Below are positions 23,823 to 32,476 of a stretch of 64,000 bases of DNA, piece after piece; the stretch's first letter is position 1; every line of letters begins with the position of its first letter. The stretch spans positions 16,007-80,006 of the forward strand of contig NZ_DF968079.1 in assembly GCF_001047135.2 (NCBI RefSeq), read 5' to 3'. Source of the DNA: Fructobacillus tropaeoli. Lineage in GTDB: Bacteria; Bacillota; Bacilli; Lactobacillales; Lactobacillaceae. The notes under the pieces were generated by a model that worked only from the letters and a program-made list of their open reading frames with translations, did no database searches and had not been told where the DNA came from. The position numbers and the translations under genes were made by a program.

Positions 23823-24207
23823 GATCAACCTCCACAAACTGCAAGTCTTCCCAATTTTTTGGTTCTTTATCTAAGTAAAAACCATCCATAAAAAAGCCTG
23901 TTACTCGACCAATTTCCACAGGACTGGCCCGTCCCTCAATATCGAAACTGTTCGCTTGGACAACCAATCGCTGTGAATTCCGATAAGCCAAAGCAACTAC
24001 CTGCTGCATTTGCTCATATGCCATGGCCTCATGCAACTGTGTCTGATCTGCCTGGTCTTGATCCGTCTTCTGATTTTTTAATCCAGCAGTGTGATCCGAA
24101 AGAAAAAAGCCATTCCACTTGACCTTCCCTCGCTCGCGATAATCATGGTCAAAGTAGCCAGCGACGGTCGCTAACCAGTCTGGATTAGCAGAAAAATCCT
24201 TACTCAT
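23809..24207 (-). CDS. YolD-like protein
   Basis: A 132-residue protein with the YolD-like signature RGKVKWNGFFLSDHTAGL around residues 28-45, followed by a helical middle and a strand-rich C-terminal half (LVVQANSFDIEGRASPVEIGRVTGFF). YolD proteins are typically encoded with Y-family polymerases (as with UvrX/YqjW in Bacillus) and may interact with them. The start at 24207 overlaps the umuC stop by eight bases, so translation is coupled. Confidence 0.75.
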   Translation of the reverse strand: MSKDFSANPDWLATVAGYFDHDYRERGKVKWNGFFLSDHTAGLKNQKTDQDQADQTQLHEAMAYEQMQQVVALAYRNSQRLVVQANSFDIEGRASPVEIGRVTGFFMDGFYLDKEPKNWEDLQFVEVDHGRK

Positions 24208-25537
24208 AAGCATTTCCCCCATTGTGGCCCCCAACCAAATTAGCTCGGCTAATCGCCGTGGCCCCCTTTTCCAACGAAATTGAACGAACCAGGCTCGCCG
24301 CCCCAAAGCGACGACGGATTTGGTCAACCACCGTATCAACCGGGTCTTCCTCTTGATCTGTTGGGCTAGGCGCTTTGTCGAAGAGTGAAATTGCTTGTAT
24401 GCTTTCATTTGCCAAACCAGAAAAAGAAACTCCAATATAGCGAACTGGGTCACCCGACCAATTCTCTTGAAAAATACGTTTCAAAACGGCCATTAAGGTT
24501 TGACTGCGGTTAGTCGGTTCGATACGAACGGTCTGATGCAAACCTGTTTTGGGATTATGACGCGTATTGAAAGCGATTCCTTGGTCCGCATAACCCAAAT
24601 ATAGTGATGCCAGGGTTGCTTGTTGTTGGTGCGCTCGAAGGCGACTTGCCACCTGGTCTGCCATTTCTTGCACCACCACTTGGATGGCCACTCCATCATG
24701 GTAATTTTCTGGTAAGACTTGTGAGTTCCCATAAGACTTATCTTTTGGCGTGATTTTTTCCGTTAAATCAGACCGGTCAATGCCCCACGCCAAGGCATAA
24801 AGTTGCTCCCCCATTAAGCCAAGGCGCTCTTTAAGGACGTATGGATTTTGCTTGGCTAAATCGCCAATGCTTGCAATGCCCCACCGCTGCAATTTTTGTG
24901 CCGTTTTTGACCCAATACTCCAAACATGACCAAAGTTTGTCACGGGCCACAACTTCTCCGGTACATCCTCATAGTGCCACTCGGCCAGTAGGTGTGGTGC
25001 CTTTTTAGCTTCTAAATCCAAGGCTAACTTGGCTAAAACAGGGCTATCCCCGATGCCAACTGAAAGGTAAATTCCCATTTCAGCCAGGACTTGCCGTTGA
25101 ATTTTTTGGGCGACTTCTCTGGGGTTCTTACCAAATAGATGCCAAAAATCGGTGATATCCAAAATCGATTCATCAATGGAATACGGTAATAAGTGTTCAT
25201 CGTCAACGTATTGTTGGTAGATAGCATTAATGGCTAAGTTTTTTTTGATATAAAGGTTCATCCGCGGCTCCGCCTTGATTAGGCCAGGAACATCTGGGAC
25301 ATCCTTTTGTCTGGTAACGTTGGAAATCCCCAGTCGCTTCTTAGCCATTGGCGACGAGGCCAGGACCAGACCCCCAGTGTCGTTTTCCTGGTGTGACATC
25401 ACCACCAGCATGGCCTTCAGCGGATTTAAACCGCGTTCAACCGCTTCACAACTGGCATAAAAGCTTTTTGAATCGATTAGAAAGACAACCCGCCGGTCTT
25501 CATTTTGATAAATTTTTGCAAAATCGTTAGCAGTCAT
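24200..25537 (-). CDS. Y-family DNA polymerase (UmuC/UvrX type)
   Basis: A 445-residue translesion polymerase. The first catalytic Asp lies in VVFLIDSKSFYASCEA, the second pair in YSIDESILDITDFW, and the helix-hairpin-helix region in IGSKTAQKLQRWGIASIGDLA. The little-finger domain covers about residues 245-380. It belongs to the UmuC/ImpB-like branch common in Firmicutes rather than DinB. A consensus LexA box sits in the promoter. Two small genes follow with overlapping starts, forming a three-gene damage-response operon. Confidence 0.9.
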   Translation of the reverse strand: MTANDFAKIYQNEDRRVVFLIDSKSFYASCEAVERGLNPLKAMLVVMSHQENDTGGLVLASSPMAKKRLGISNVTRQKDVPDVPGLIKAEPRMNLYIKKNLAINAIYQQYVDDEHLLPYSIDESILDITDFWHLFGKNPREVAQKIQRQVLAEMGIYLSVGIGDSPVLAKLALDLEAKKAPHLLAEWHYEDVPEKLWPVTNFGHVWSIGSKTAQKLQRWGIASIGDLAKQNPYVLKERLGLMGEQLYALAWGIDRSDLTEKITPKDKSYGNSQVLPENYHDGVAIQVVVQEMADQVASRLRAHQQQATLASLYLGYADQGIAFNTRHNPKTGLHQTVRIEPTNRSQTLMAVLKRIFQENWSGDPVRYIGVSFSGLANESIQAISLFDKAPSPTDQEEDPVDTVVDQIRRRFGAASLVRSISLEKGATAISRANLVGGHNGGNAYE

Positions 25538-25569
25538 CCGACAGGTTTCTCCTCAGTAAGTCTGTTTTT

Positions 25570-25598
25570 ATTATACGAACAGATGTTCGCTTTCGCAA
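25570..25598 (-). promoter_or_regulatory. SOS promoter with LexA box
   Basis: TTGCGA (25593-25598), a 17-base spacer and TATAAT (25570-25575) on the minus strand. The spacer contains CGAACATCTGTTCG (25576-25589), a perfect match to the Gram-positive LexA/DinR consensus CGAAC-N4-GTTCG, touching the -10. Confidence 0.93.
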
Positions 25599-25624
25599 GG
25601 AAAAATCAGTAAAAATTTGCTAAG

Positions 25625-25652
25625 AAAAAGACCCAACGTCATCGTCAGGTCT
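25625..25652 (-). terminator. Terminator after the 5-formyl-THF cyclo-ligase gene
   Basis: AGACCTGACG pairs with CGTTGGGTCT (two wobbles) and five Ts follow on the minus strand. Confidence 0.75.
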
Positions 25653-25675
25653 CTCATCAAAATTTTATGTCATCA

Positions 25676-26221
25676 TTACTCGTCTGCTAAAGTCAAAACC
25701 TGGCCGACAGCTTCATCAAAGTTGTCAGGTACCCAATCAGCTCGTCTTTGCTCTGCCAGAGCGAGGCTGATACTTTCCCCCTCGTAATCGGCGAGAAAAC
25801 GGTCATAATAGCCCCCACCAAAACCGACCCGAAGGCCGGCATCACTAAAGGCGAGCCCTGGTACTAAGACCAAATCGATTGCTGATTTCTTCAGTTCCTG
25901 ACCATTTTCGGGCTCTAAAATACCAAAACTTTCACCAGCTGTCAGGGCACTATCGGCACTGATTTTAACAAAGGTTAATTCTCGATCAACCACCTTCGCC
26001 AAGCCAACCGTTTTACCGGCCTGCCAGGCGGCCTCCATAATCGGTGTTGTCTCCACTTCAAAAGGAAGCGATGCCGTCACCGCGATAGTTTGCGCCTGAA
26101 GCCAGGCTGATTGTTGAAACAGTTTTTGATACAACTGTTTTTCTTGTTCAGCCTTTGCTAGCGGGCTCAAGGCCTTCAACTTGGCTTTTTGTTCCTGGCG
26201 AATCGTCTTTTTGTCAGGCAT
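25676..26221 (-). CDS. 5-formyltetrahydrofolate cyclo-ligase
   Basis: A 181-residue enzyme that converts 5-formyl-THF to 5,10-methenyl-THF using ATP. The N-terminal basic KKTIRQEQKAKLKAL, the substrate loop VETTPIMEAA, the LVLVPGLAFSDAGLRVGFGGGYYDRFL motif (GxGxGYYDR type, seen in two parts) and the C-terminal LALAEQ strand are characteristic. The start at 26221 has GGAGGTG eight bases upstream. It lies just after glyA, whose side reactions generate 5-formyl-THF, which makes functional sense, although a terminator separates them. Confidence 0.9.
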   Translation of the reverse strand: MPDKKTIRQEQKAKLKALSPLAKAEQEKQLYQKLFQQSAWLQAQTIAVTASLPFEVETTPIMEAAWQAGKTVGLAKVVDRELTFVKISADSALTAGESFGILEPENGQELKKSAIDLVLVPGLAFSDAGLRVGFGGGYYDRFLADYEGESISLALAEQRRADWVPDNFDEAVGQVLTLADE

Positions 26222-26245
26222 CTGTTCACCTCCAGCGGATTCAAA

Positions 26246-26272
26246 GAAAAAAAGCTGCATTAACAGCTTTTC
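26246..26272 (-). terminator. Terminator after glyA
   Basis: AAAAGCTG pairs with CAGCTTTT around a six-base loop, then more Ts on the minus strand. It lies about 25 bases past the glyA stop. Confidence 0.85.
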
Positions 26273-26296
26273 ATCATTCTATACCATTATTGGTCA

Positions 26297-27529
26297 TTAA
26301 GGCAACTTGTGTGCCATTGCCAAGCGTTCTGCTTGCTTCTTAATGTCCTTTAATGCCTTTTCATCGTCATGGTTGTGAATTGCTTCAACAATCAAACGAG
26401 CAACTTCAGCACTATCGTTTTCATCGAAACCACGAGTCGTGATGGCTGGTGTTCCAATACGAATTCCAGAAGTAATAAATGGACTGCGTTGTTCGTTTGG
26501 CAAGGCTTCCTTGTTCGTCGTGATTGAGACACGGTCCAACAATTCTTGTGTTTCCTTACCAGTCAAATCAGTCTTCGTCAAATCCAAGTTAAAGAGATGG
26601 TTATCAGTACCACCAGCCACAACACGGATGTCATCAGTCTTTTCAAAGACTGCTACCATTGCTTGTGAGTTCTTGATGATTTGCTTTGCATAGTCCTTAA
26701 ATTCTGGACGCAATGCTTCACCGAAAGCAACGGCCTTCGCAGCAATCACGTGTTCCAAAGGTCCACCCTGTGAACCAGGGAAAATAGCTGAATTAATTTG
26801 CTTTGCGTACTTTTCTTGTGACAAGATTACCCCACCACGTGGGCCACGCAAAGTCTTGTGGGTTGTTGATGTCACGACATCAGCAATGCCAACTGGATTT
26901 TGGTGCAAACCAGCTGCAACCAAACCAGCAATGTGGGCCATATCAACCATCAAGTAGGCCCCAACTTCATCAGCGATTTCACGGAACTTCTTAAAGTCGA
27001 TTGTTCGTGAATAGGCAGATGCACCAGCCACAATCATTTGTGGCTTAACTTCCTTGGCCTGTGCCATGATGGCATCATAGTCCAAAGTTTCAGTCTCTGG
27101 ATCCAAACCGTAAGTTTCTGAATGGTAAACTTTACCAGAAAAACTTACCTTGGCTCCGTGAGTCAAGTGACCACCAGCATCCAAATCCATACCCAAAATT
27201 GTATCGCCTGGCTTCAAAAAGGCCATGTAGGCTGCTGCGTTTGCCTGTGAACCAGAATGTGGTTGCACGTTGGCATATTCTGCACCAAACAATTCCTTCA
27301 AACGATCAATCGCAGCTTGTTCAACGATATCAACGTATTCCGTTCCACCATAGTAACGCTTGTAGGGATATCCTTCTGCGTACTTGTTCGTCAATACCGA
27401 ACCTTGGGCGGCACGAACGGCTTTTGAAGCAAAGTTTTCAGAAGCAATCAATTCGATTGTCCGGTTTTGCCGGGCACCTTCTTGTTGAATGGCTGAAAAA
27501 ATCAATGGGTCTTGGTCAGTAAAATTCAT
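26297..27529 (-). CDS. glyA: Serine hydroxymethyltransferase
   Basis: A 410-residue PLP enzyme that interconverts serine plus THF with glycine plus methylene-THF, the main one-carbon source. Landmarks are [47 protein letters not shown] and the PLP-lysine motif [22 protein letters not shown] precedes the ATG. The upstream leader contains an ATCAGCT/AGCTGAT hairpin (about 27573-27595) of unknown meaning. Confidence 0.97.
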   Translation of the reverse strand: MNFTDQDPLIFSAIQQEGARQNRTIELIASENFASKAVRAAQGSVLTNKYAEGYPYKRYYGGTEYVDIVEQAAIDRLKELFGAEYANVQPHSGSQANAAAYMAFLKPGDTILGMDLDAGGHLTHGAKVSFSGKVYHSETYGLDPETETLDYDAIMAQAKEVKPQMIVAGASAYSRTIDFKKFREIADEVGAYLMVDMAHIAGLVAAGLHQNPVGIADVVTSTTHKTLRGPRGGVILSQEKYAKQINSAIFPGSQGGPLEHVIAAKAVAFGEALRPEFKDYAKQIIKNSQAMVAVFEKTDDIRVVAGGTDNHLFNLDLTKTDLTGKETQELLDRVSITTNKEALPNEQRSPFITSGIRIGTPAITTRGFDENDSAEVARLIVEAIHNHDDEKALKDIKKQAERLAMAHKLP

Positions 27530-27659
27530 GATTTAAGCTCTCCTGGGCATCTTCTTTCACTAAATCAAACAACATCAGCTAGCCAGTCAGCTGATTAACT
27601 AGTGTAAAGTCATTATAGCAAAGATTTATTGCGATAGTCTAGCATAAGTACGACTTTTA

Positions 27660-28622
27660 TTAAAATTCGTGCAAGTAATTATTTAAATCGTTCGTGTTTA
27701 GCTGATTTTCCAGACCAATTAAGAGCTTTAGTCGGGCCTTTTGCCCATTAACGGCCGAGGCGAAGATAGCTCCGGCCTTTTCGAGCTGCACGCCACCACC
27801 AAGGTAATCATAAACCGGCTCCGCAATGCCCTTAAAGGACCGCGAAACAATCACAACAGGAATGCCAGCATCCAAGAGTTTCAAAACCCCGAGGGCAGCA
27901 TCCTCACCCAAGTTTCCTGCTCCAAGCGCTTCAATCACGATGCCATCAATGCCTGAGTCGGCTAAAAGACTCAGAATGTGGCCATCCATCCCGGCATAAG
28001 CTTTCATAACCGGAATTCTTTTATCAACGGCTTTAATTGGATAAGTTTGCTTATCTGGCAGGTCATAAAAGAAGAGAATCTTGCGCTTATTGACCATACC
28101 CATCGCCCCTGAAATCGGTGAGGCAAAAGTAGCAACGTTCGTTGCATGTGTTTTCGTCACGAACCGGGCAGCATGAATTTCATCATTTAAAACAACCATG
28201 ACACCCCGATTTCTTGACTGCTCGTCAATGGCCACGCGCAAGGCCGATTGGAAATTATATAAACCATCGGAACCCAATTCGTTGGAGGAACGCATAGCAC
28301 CGGTCATGACAATCGGAATTTCAAAGGAAAGTGTTCCATCCAAGAAGAATGAGGTCTCTTCCAATGTATCCGTCCCATGTGTGATGACTACCCCGTCAAA
28401 ATCTTGTTCCGCATCCTTGAGACGGTTATAGAGGGCCAACATATGGGTTGGGGTAATATGTTCGGACGGCAAGTTAAAAATGTTTTCAGTCGTCAATTCC
28501 ACTTCCGGTAAATCGAGGTGGGCATCATTCAGCGGGTTTTGTGCACCCTGTTCAACATCGCCATCAGCATCCTCGTGCATGGCAATCGTTCCACCAGTAT
28601 GTAAAACTAAAATTCTTTTCAT
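27660..28622 (-). CDS. ansA: L-asparaginase (type I)
   Basis: A 320-residue asparaginase/glutaminase family enzyme releasing ammonia from asparagine. The first catalytic Thr lies in HTGGTIAMHED and the second Thr, with Asp, in VITHGTDTLEETSFFLD. GAMRSSNELGSDGLYNF and VIEALGAGNLG are further family motifs. No signal peptide is present, so the cytoplasmic form is likely. It overlaps recO by four bases, so the two are translated from one message although their roles are unrelated. Confidence 0.93.
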   Translation of the reverse strand: MKRILVLHTGGTIAMHEDADGDVEQGAQNPLNDAHLDLPEVELTTENIFNLPSEHITPTHMLALYNRLKDAEQDFDGVVITHGTDTLEETSFFLDGTLSFEIPIVMTGAMRSSNELGSDGLYNFQSALRVAIDEQSRNRGVMVVLNDEIHAARFVTKTHATNVATFASPISGAMGMVNKRKILFFYDLPDKQTYPIKAVDKRIPVMKAYAGMDGHILSLLADSGIDGIVIEALGAGNLGEDAALGVLKLLDAGIPVVIVSRSFKGIAEPVYDYLGGGVQLEKAGAIFASAVNGQKARLKLLIGLENQLNTNDLNNYLHEF

Positions 28623-29404
28623 GGCTTTCCCTTTCGCGCCTTAATGGTCAGCTGCCCTTCAAAAGCAGCCATTTTTTGAATGAAGACCTTTTCCTTTGGC
28701 TTCAACCCGACTTGTCGGTCATAAAGATAATCAATTACCCGTTGAATACCGCGCTTGGTCATTAAAGATAAGGTTACCTTAGCAATCTTATTCATGTCAA
28801 TTGCTGAAAATTGCCGTAAATAATAGACAACTTTCTGGTCCAAGTTTAAACGTTGGTCATCAAGGTCAAAATGTGACCGTTCAATGATGCCGTTGTATTT
28901 TTCAGAATAGTCAAAGACTCCCGTTACTGCTCCGGAAATCGGATCAGCCTGCCAGTTTGGCGCCACACCAAAAGCGGGCAACAGCTGTAATTCAAAAATA
29001 TTGGTAATAACTTGAGGGTCTACCTGTTCATTGAGTTTTTCAAAACCAATCAGCGTTTTTTCATACCACTCCGGTTCTGATTTCCCTTCTTCGAAGGCTA
29101 AATCCAGGAGCTTTACAATTAGCGCTGCATAGGCACTCACATTGATGTCCCCAACCACATTTTTATAAGGATGACTATCCTGAACGTCATTAATGAAACC
29201 CAATCCCGTATTATTTTTTGGATAAGCGCCATCGAAAATTGCCCAGGAATAAGCCTGACAAGCAAAACCAACTTTTGACTTTGCCTTCTTGGCCCCACGA
29301 GCCATCAAAGTCATTATTCCCTGTTCCTTCGTAAAAACTCGAACCAGCAGATCATTATCTCGGTAAGGCCGTGTATACAAGACGAGACCTTCAATCAATG
29401 CCAT
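28619..29404 (-). CDS. recO: DNA repair protein RecO
   Basis: A 261-residue RecO. The N-terminal OB fold reads GLVLYTRPYRDNDLLVRVFTKEQG then MARGAKKAKSK; the C-terminal part is helical and lacks a clear zinc-binding Cys cluster. RecO loads RecA with RecF and RecR in gap repair. The start at 29404 has GGAGG six bases upstream. It follows era with a terminator between, an order common in Lactobacillales. Confidence 0.9.
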   Translation of the reverse strand: MALIEGLVLYTRPYRDNDLLVRVFTKEQGIMTLMARGAKKAKSKVGFACQAYSWAIFDGAYPKNNTGLGFINDVQDSHPYKNVVGDINVSAYAALIVKLLDLAFEEGKSEPEWYEKTLIGFEKLNEQVDPQVITNIFELQLLPAFGVAPNWQADPISGAVTGVFDYSEKYNGIIERSHFDLDDQRLNLDQKVVYYLRQFSAIDMNKIAKVTLSLMTKRGIQRVIDYLYDRQVGLKPKEKVFIQKMAAFEGQLTIKARKGKP

Positions 29405-29422
29405 CACGGCCCTCCTTTCCAT

Positions 29423-29451
29423 AAAAAAACAACCATCAAGCTGATGGTTGT
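29423..29451 (-). terminator. Terminator between era and recO
   Basis: ACAACCATCA (29429-29438) is exactly complementary to TGATGGTTGT (29442-29451) with a three-base loop and a seven-T run on the minus strand. It sits 30 bases past the era stop and just upstream of the recO ribosome site. Confidence 0.88.
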
Positions 29452-29481
29452 CTGCTCAGCTATTGTGGCTGGTAAAGCGGT

Positions 29482-30393
29482 TTAGAAATCATCCTTACGG
29501 TAGCCAAAGCTTTGCAAAGCCTGTGGTCGATCACGCCAACGTTCCTCGACCTTAACCCAGGTTTCCAAAAAGACCTTAGAACCAAGCAGGCGCTCAATAT
29601 CTTTCCGTGCTCGTGTACCAATTTCTTTAATCATTCGGCCTTGCTTACCAATCACAATGTTCTTTTGACTGGCACGCTCGACGATAATTGAAGCCTGGAT
29701 GCTAACCAAACCATCATCATCAGAGGAAATTTTATCAATCACGACCGCCACGGAATGTGGAACTTCTTGCTTAGTTAATTGCAAAACCTTTTCACGAATT
29801 AATTCGGAGATAACGAAGCGTTCCGGGTGATCCGTCAACTGATCTGAATCGAAGTATTGTGGTCCTTCATCCAAATCACCGATGACCGTTTCCAACAACT
29901 CGGGGACGTTGTCACCTTCTGTTGCCGAAATTGGGAAGATTTCCTTCCAGGCTGGTGCATCCTCTTGATACGACTGGATGACCTCGAACAGTTCTTCCTT
30001 AGGCAACAAATCCACCTTGTTGACCAGCAAATAAATCGGTGTCTTCGTTACTTCCTGCAAACGGTCGATGATATAGTTATCACCCCCGCCACGCTTTTGG
30101 CTTGCGTCAACGACGAACCAGATAGCATCAGCCTCATGCAAAGCTGAAAAAGCTGATTTGACCATATAGTCGCCCAAAGAATTTTGGGGCTTATGAACAC
30201 CGGGTGTATCAATAAAGACCACCTGGGCCTCATTGGTTGTATAAATACCTTGGATCTTATTTCGGGTAGTCTGCGCCTTATTCGACATGATGGCAATTTT
30301 TTCACCAACGATGCGATTCAATAAAGTCGACTTTCCAACGTTTGGTCGACCAATAATGGCAACGAAACCTGATTTAAATCCTGGATTTGTCAT
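29482..30393 (-). CDS. era: GTPase Era
   Basis: A 303-residue essential GTPase for 16S rRNA maturation. G1 is [11 protein letters not shown]3 [11 protein letters not shown]4 LVNKVDLL, and the C-terminal KH domain has the [21 protein letters not shown] motif. Length is typical. It follows dgkA by eight bases in the phoH-ybeY-dgkA-era cluster. Confidence 0.97.
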   Translation of the reverse strand: MTNPGFKSGFVAIIGRPNVGKSTLLNRIVGEKIAIMSNKAQTTRNKIQGIYTTNEAQVVFIDTPGVHKPQNSLGDYMVKSAFSALHEADAIWFVVDASQKRGGGDNYIIDRLQEVTKTPIYLLVNKVDLLPKEELFEVIQSYQEDAPAWKEIFPISATEGDNVPELLETVIGDLDEGPQYFDSDQLTDHPERFVISELIREKVLQLTKQEVPHSVAVVIDKISSDDDGLVSIQASIIVERASQKNIVIGKQGRMIKEIGTRARKDIERLLGSKVFLETWVKVEERWRDRPQALQSFGYRKDDF

Positions 30394-30401
30394 AAAATAA
30401 G

Positions 30402-30923
30402 TTATCCTTTCAAACGGTGGACGAAACGAGAGAAATTCGTTTCAATCCCAAAGTAATGCCAGATGTGTGGCTGGAAAATCAGAGCTAAGATAATCAACTC
30501 AGCACCAACAGCGACTAAAACCATTCCGGCCGAAACATCCTTCACCAGACCGGCTAATGGATGGTACTTGCGTTCAACCACCAGGTCTACGACGGCTTCC
30601 ACCACCGTATTTAAGAACTCGCCATAAACAGCCAAAAAGACCGCAATCACGACCCACAACCATTCAGACCGGTTAAGACCCAAGTAAAGGCCAAGCACCA
30701 GAATAAAGAATGCGAAGCTTAAATGGAAACGCATATTCCGCTCGCGAATCACCACCAAGAAAATCCCTTTCAATGCATGGTACATTGAAATCAAAAAATT
30801 CTTGTTCCGCCCTGATGGCGCCTTGGGATTGGTTTGTTCCGCCAACTCTTCCACAGCAGACTTAGGGTGAAAATCAGTCTCTTCAATCTGACCGTGGTTG
30901 TTATCGCGTAAGTCCGTAGTCAT
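30402..30923 (-). CDS. dgkA: Diacylglycerol/undecaprenol kinase family protein with N-terminal extension
   Basis: A 173-residue protein. Residues from about 43 match the small membrane kinase family: [21 protein letters not shown], three membrane segments, and the signature [15 protein letters not shown] followed by [17 protein letters not shown]. In Gram-positives this enzyme phosphorylates undecaprenol. The first 40 or so residues are a charged, probably disordered extension. The start overlaps ybeY by 23 bases and has a GAGGAAG site. A shorter start near residue 47 is possible. Confidence 0.9.
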   Translation of the reverse strand: MTTDLRDNNHGQIEETDFHPKSAVEELAEQTNPKAPSGRNKNFLISMYHALKGIFLVVIRERNMRFHLSFAFFILVLGLYLGLNRSEWLWVVIAVFLAVYGEFLNTVVEAVVDLVVERKYHPLAGLVKDVSAGMVLVAVGAELIILALIFQPHIWHYFGIETNFSRFVHRLKG

Positions 30924-31383
30924 CTAAAATCTTCCTCTGCAAATCAAACATCTCTTTTTCTTCGGCATCACCAAGCATGTGGTCATAACCGTTTAAGTGC
31001 AAGAAACCATGAACAACTAGAAAGCCAAGCTCACGTTCAAAGGAGTGACCAAGGTATTCCGCCTGGCTCTCGATAATATCAACGGAGACCAAAATATCCC
31101 CAATATTTTTAGCAATATCTTCGGCCATTTCTTCATCAAGAAGAACAGGGCTATCATCGCCATCCTCTTCAATGGCAAAAGAAATGACATCCGTTGGCTT
31201 GTCTTTACCGCGATAATCGCGATTATAAGCCTGAATGGCATCATTATTCATAAAGGTCACTGACATCTCAGTGTTGTCTGGTAATTCTAGATAGGCACCA
31301 GCATAATTTAAAACAGATTGGACGAGGTCTTGGTGAAACTGTGTCACACCGTCTTTCGTCTGATCAATTAATGCTAAATCCAT
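30901..31383 (-). CDS. ybeY: Endoribonuclease YbeY
   Basis: A 160-residue metal-dependent rRNA-processing nuclease. The zinc motif VHGFLHLNGYDHMLGD (HGxLHLxGYDH) is complete, and the N-terminal half has YNRDYRGKDKPTDVISF, also conserved. Start and stop overlap phoH by one base and dgkA by 23 bases, so the cluster is translationally coupled. Confidence 0.96.
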   Translation of the reverse strand: MDLALIDQTKDGVTQFHQDLVQSVLNYAGAYLELPDNTEMSVTFMNNDAIQAYNRDYRGKDKPTDVISFAIEEDGDDSPVLLDEEMAEDIAKNIGDILVSVDIIESQAEYLGHSFERELGFLVVHGFLHLNGYDHMLGDAEEKEMFDLQRKILDDYGLTR

Positions 31384-32384
31384 TAGTTATTGGCTTCTTT
31401 CTGTGCGTTTTTTAATTCAGCTAGTCGTGCATCCGCATCTTCATAGGCGGAAACAATCAGACCAACGACTGGGTGGCGAACGACATCACCACTCTCAAAG
31501 TTAATAAAGGCAATGCGGTTGACATCGCGGAGAATCCGGCGAGCAGCCACTAGCCCAGACCGAACACCATGTGGTAAGTCAATCTGGGATGGGTCCCCGT
31601 TAACGACCATCTTAGAGCCAAAGCCCAAACGTGTCAAAATCATCTTCATTTGAGCGTTCGTCGTATTCTGAGCCTCATCGACAATGATAAAGGCATCATC
31701 AAGGGTTCGACCACGCATATAGGCGAGTGGTGCAATTTCTAGGACACCCCGTTCAATTAGACGAGCAACGTGGTCTGCTCCGACTAAAGAATTCATGGCA
31801 TCGTAAATGGGCCGCATATAGGGGTCAACCTTTTCCTTTAAATCACCCGGTAAGAACCCAAGTGATTCACCAGCCTCGACTGCAGGGCGAGTAATCACAA
31901 TCCGCTCGACGTCACCCTTCTTTAAGGCTGAGATGGCCATGGCGACGGCTAGGAAAGTTTTTCCAGTTCCAGCGGGGCCGATTCCAAAGGTTAGATCATT
32001 CTTACGAATCGCCTGGACATATTGACGCTGACCATAATTTTTAACACGGACTGCCCGGCCCTTATTATCGCGGATAATACTTTCACTATACAAATCTGAA
32101 AAGTAATCCAATGTTCCGCGCTTCGCCATTGTCATCGCAGAGATAACGTCAGCAGGACCGACGGAAATTTGTTTCTTAATCAATTGTGTCAGTGCTTCCA
32201 AAACGGCGAGCGCCAAAGAAGCTTGGTTCGAATCGCCTTGGACAGCTACCTGATTGCCACGAACGAGCATTTTAACGGCCAAGCCCTCTTCCATTAAAAC
32301 CAGAAGTTGATCCTTTGGACCCGTTAATTTGGTCTGCTGTTCAATGTTCTCAAAAGTGAATAGTTTCTCTGTTTGCGTTGTCAA
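31383..32384 (-). CDS. PhoH-family ATPase (PhoL)
   Basis: A 333-residue PhoH-like ATPase. The Walker A motif is GPAGTGKTFLA, the Walker B region FIIVDEAQNTT, and the family motif ITRPAVEAGESLGFLPGDL is present. The start codon is TTG, with GAGGTG eight bases upstream. First gene of the cluster with ybeY, dgkA and era, which supports a role in RNA/ribosome maturation. Confidence 0.93.
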   Translation of the reverse strand: MTTQTEKLFTFENIEQQTKLTGPKDQLLVLMEEGLAVKMLVRGNQVAVQGDSNQASLALAVLEALTQLIKKQISVGPADVISAMTMAKRGTLDYFSDLYSESIIRDNKGRAVRVKNYGQRQYVQAIRKNDLTFGIGPAGTGKTFLAVAMAISALKKGDVERIVITRPAVEAGESLGFLPGDLKEKVDPYMRPIYDAMNSLVGADHVARLIERGVLEIAPLAYMRGRTLDDAFIIVDEAQNTTNAQMKMILTRLGFGSKMVVNGDPSQIDLPHGVRSGLVAARRILRDVNRIAFINFESGDVVRHPVVGLIVSAYEDADARLAELKNAQKEANN

Positions 32385-32437
32385 AAATCCCGCACCTCAT
32401 TTAGTTGAACTTACCTTATTTTAACACAACTTAGAAC

Positions 32438-32465
32438 AAAAAAAGCCCGACAAAATCGGACTTTT
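32438..32465 (-). terminator. Terminator after pyk
   Basis: AAAAGTCCGA pairs with TCGGGCTTTT (one wobble) with a T-run on the minus strand. Confidence 0.88.
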
Positions 32466-32476
32466 CAAGTAAATCA

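Noticed and set aside
27571-27602. ATCAGCT/AGCTGAT hairpin upstream of glyA considered as a riboswitch
   Set aside because: The stem is only seven pairs, and no glycine, SAM or purine aptamer signature or terminator follows.
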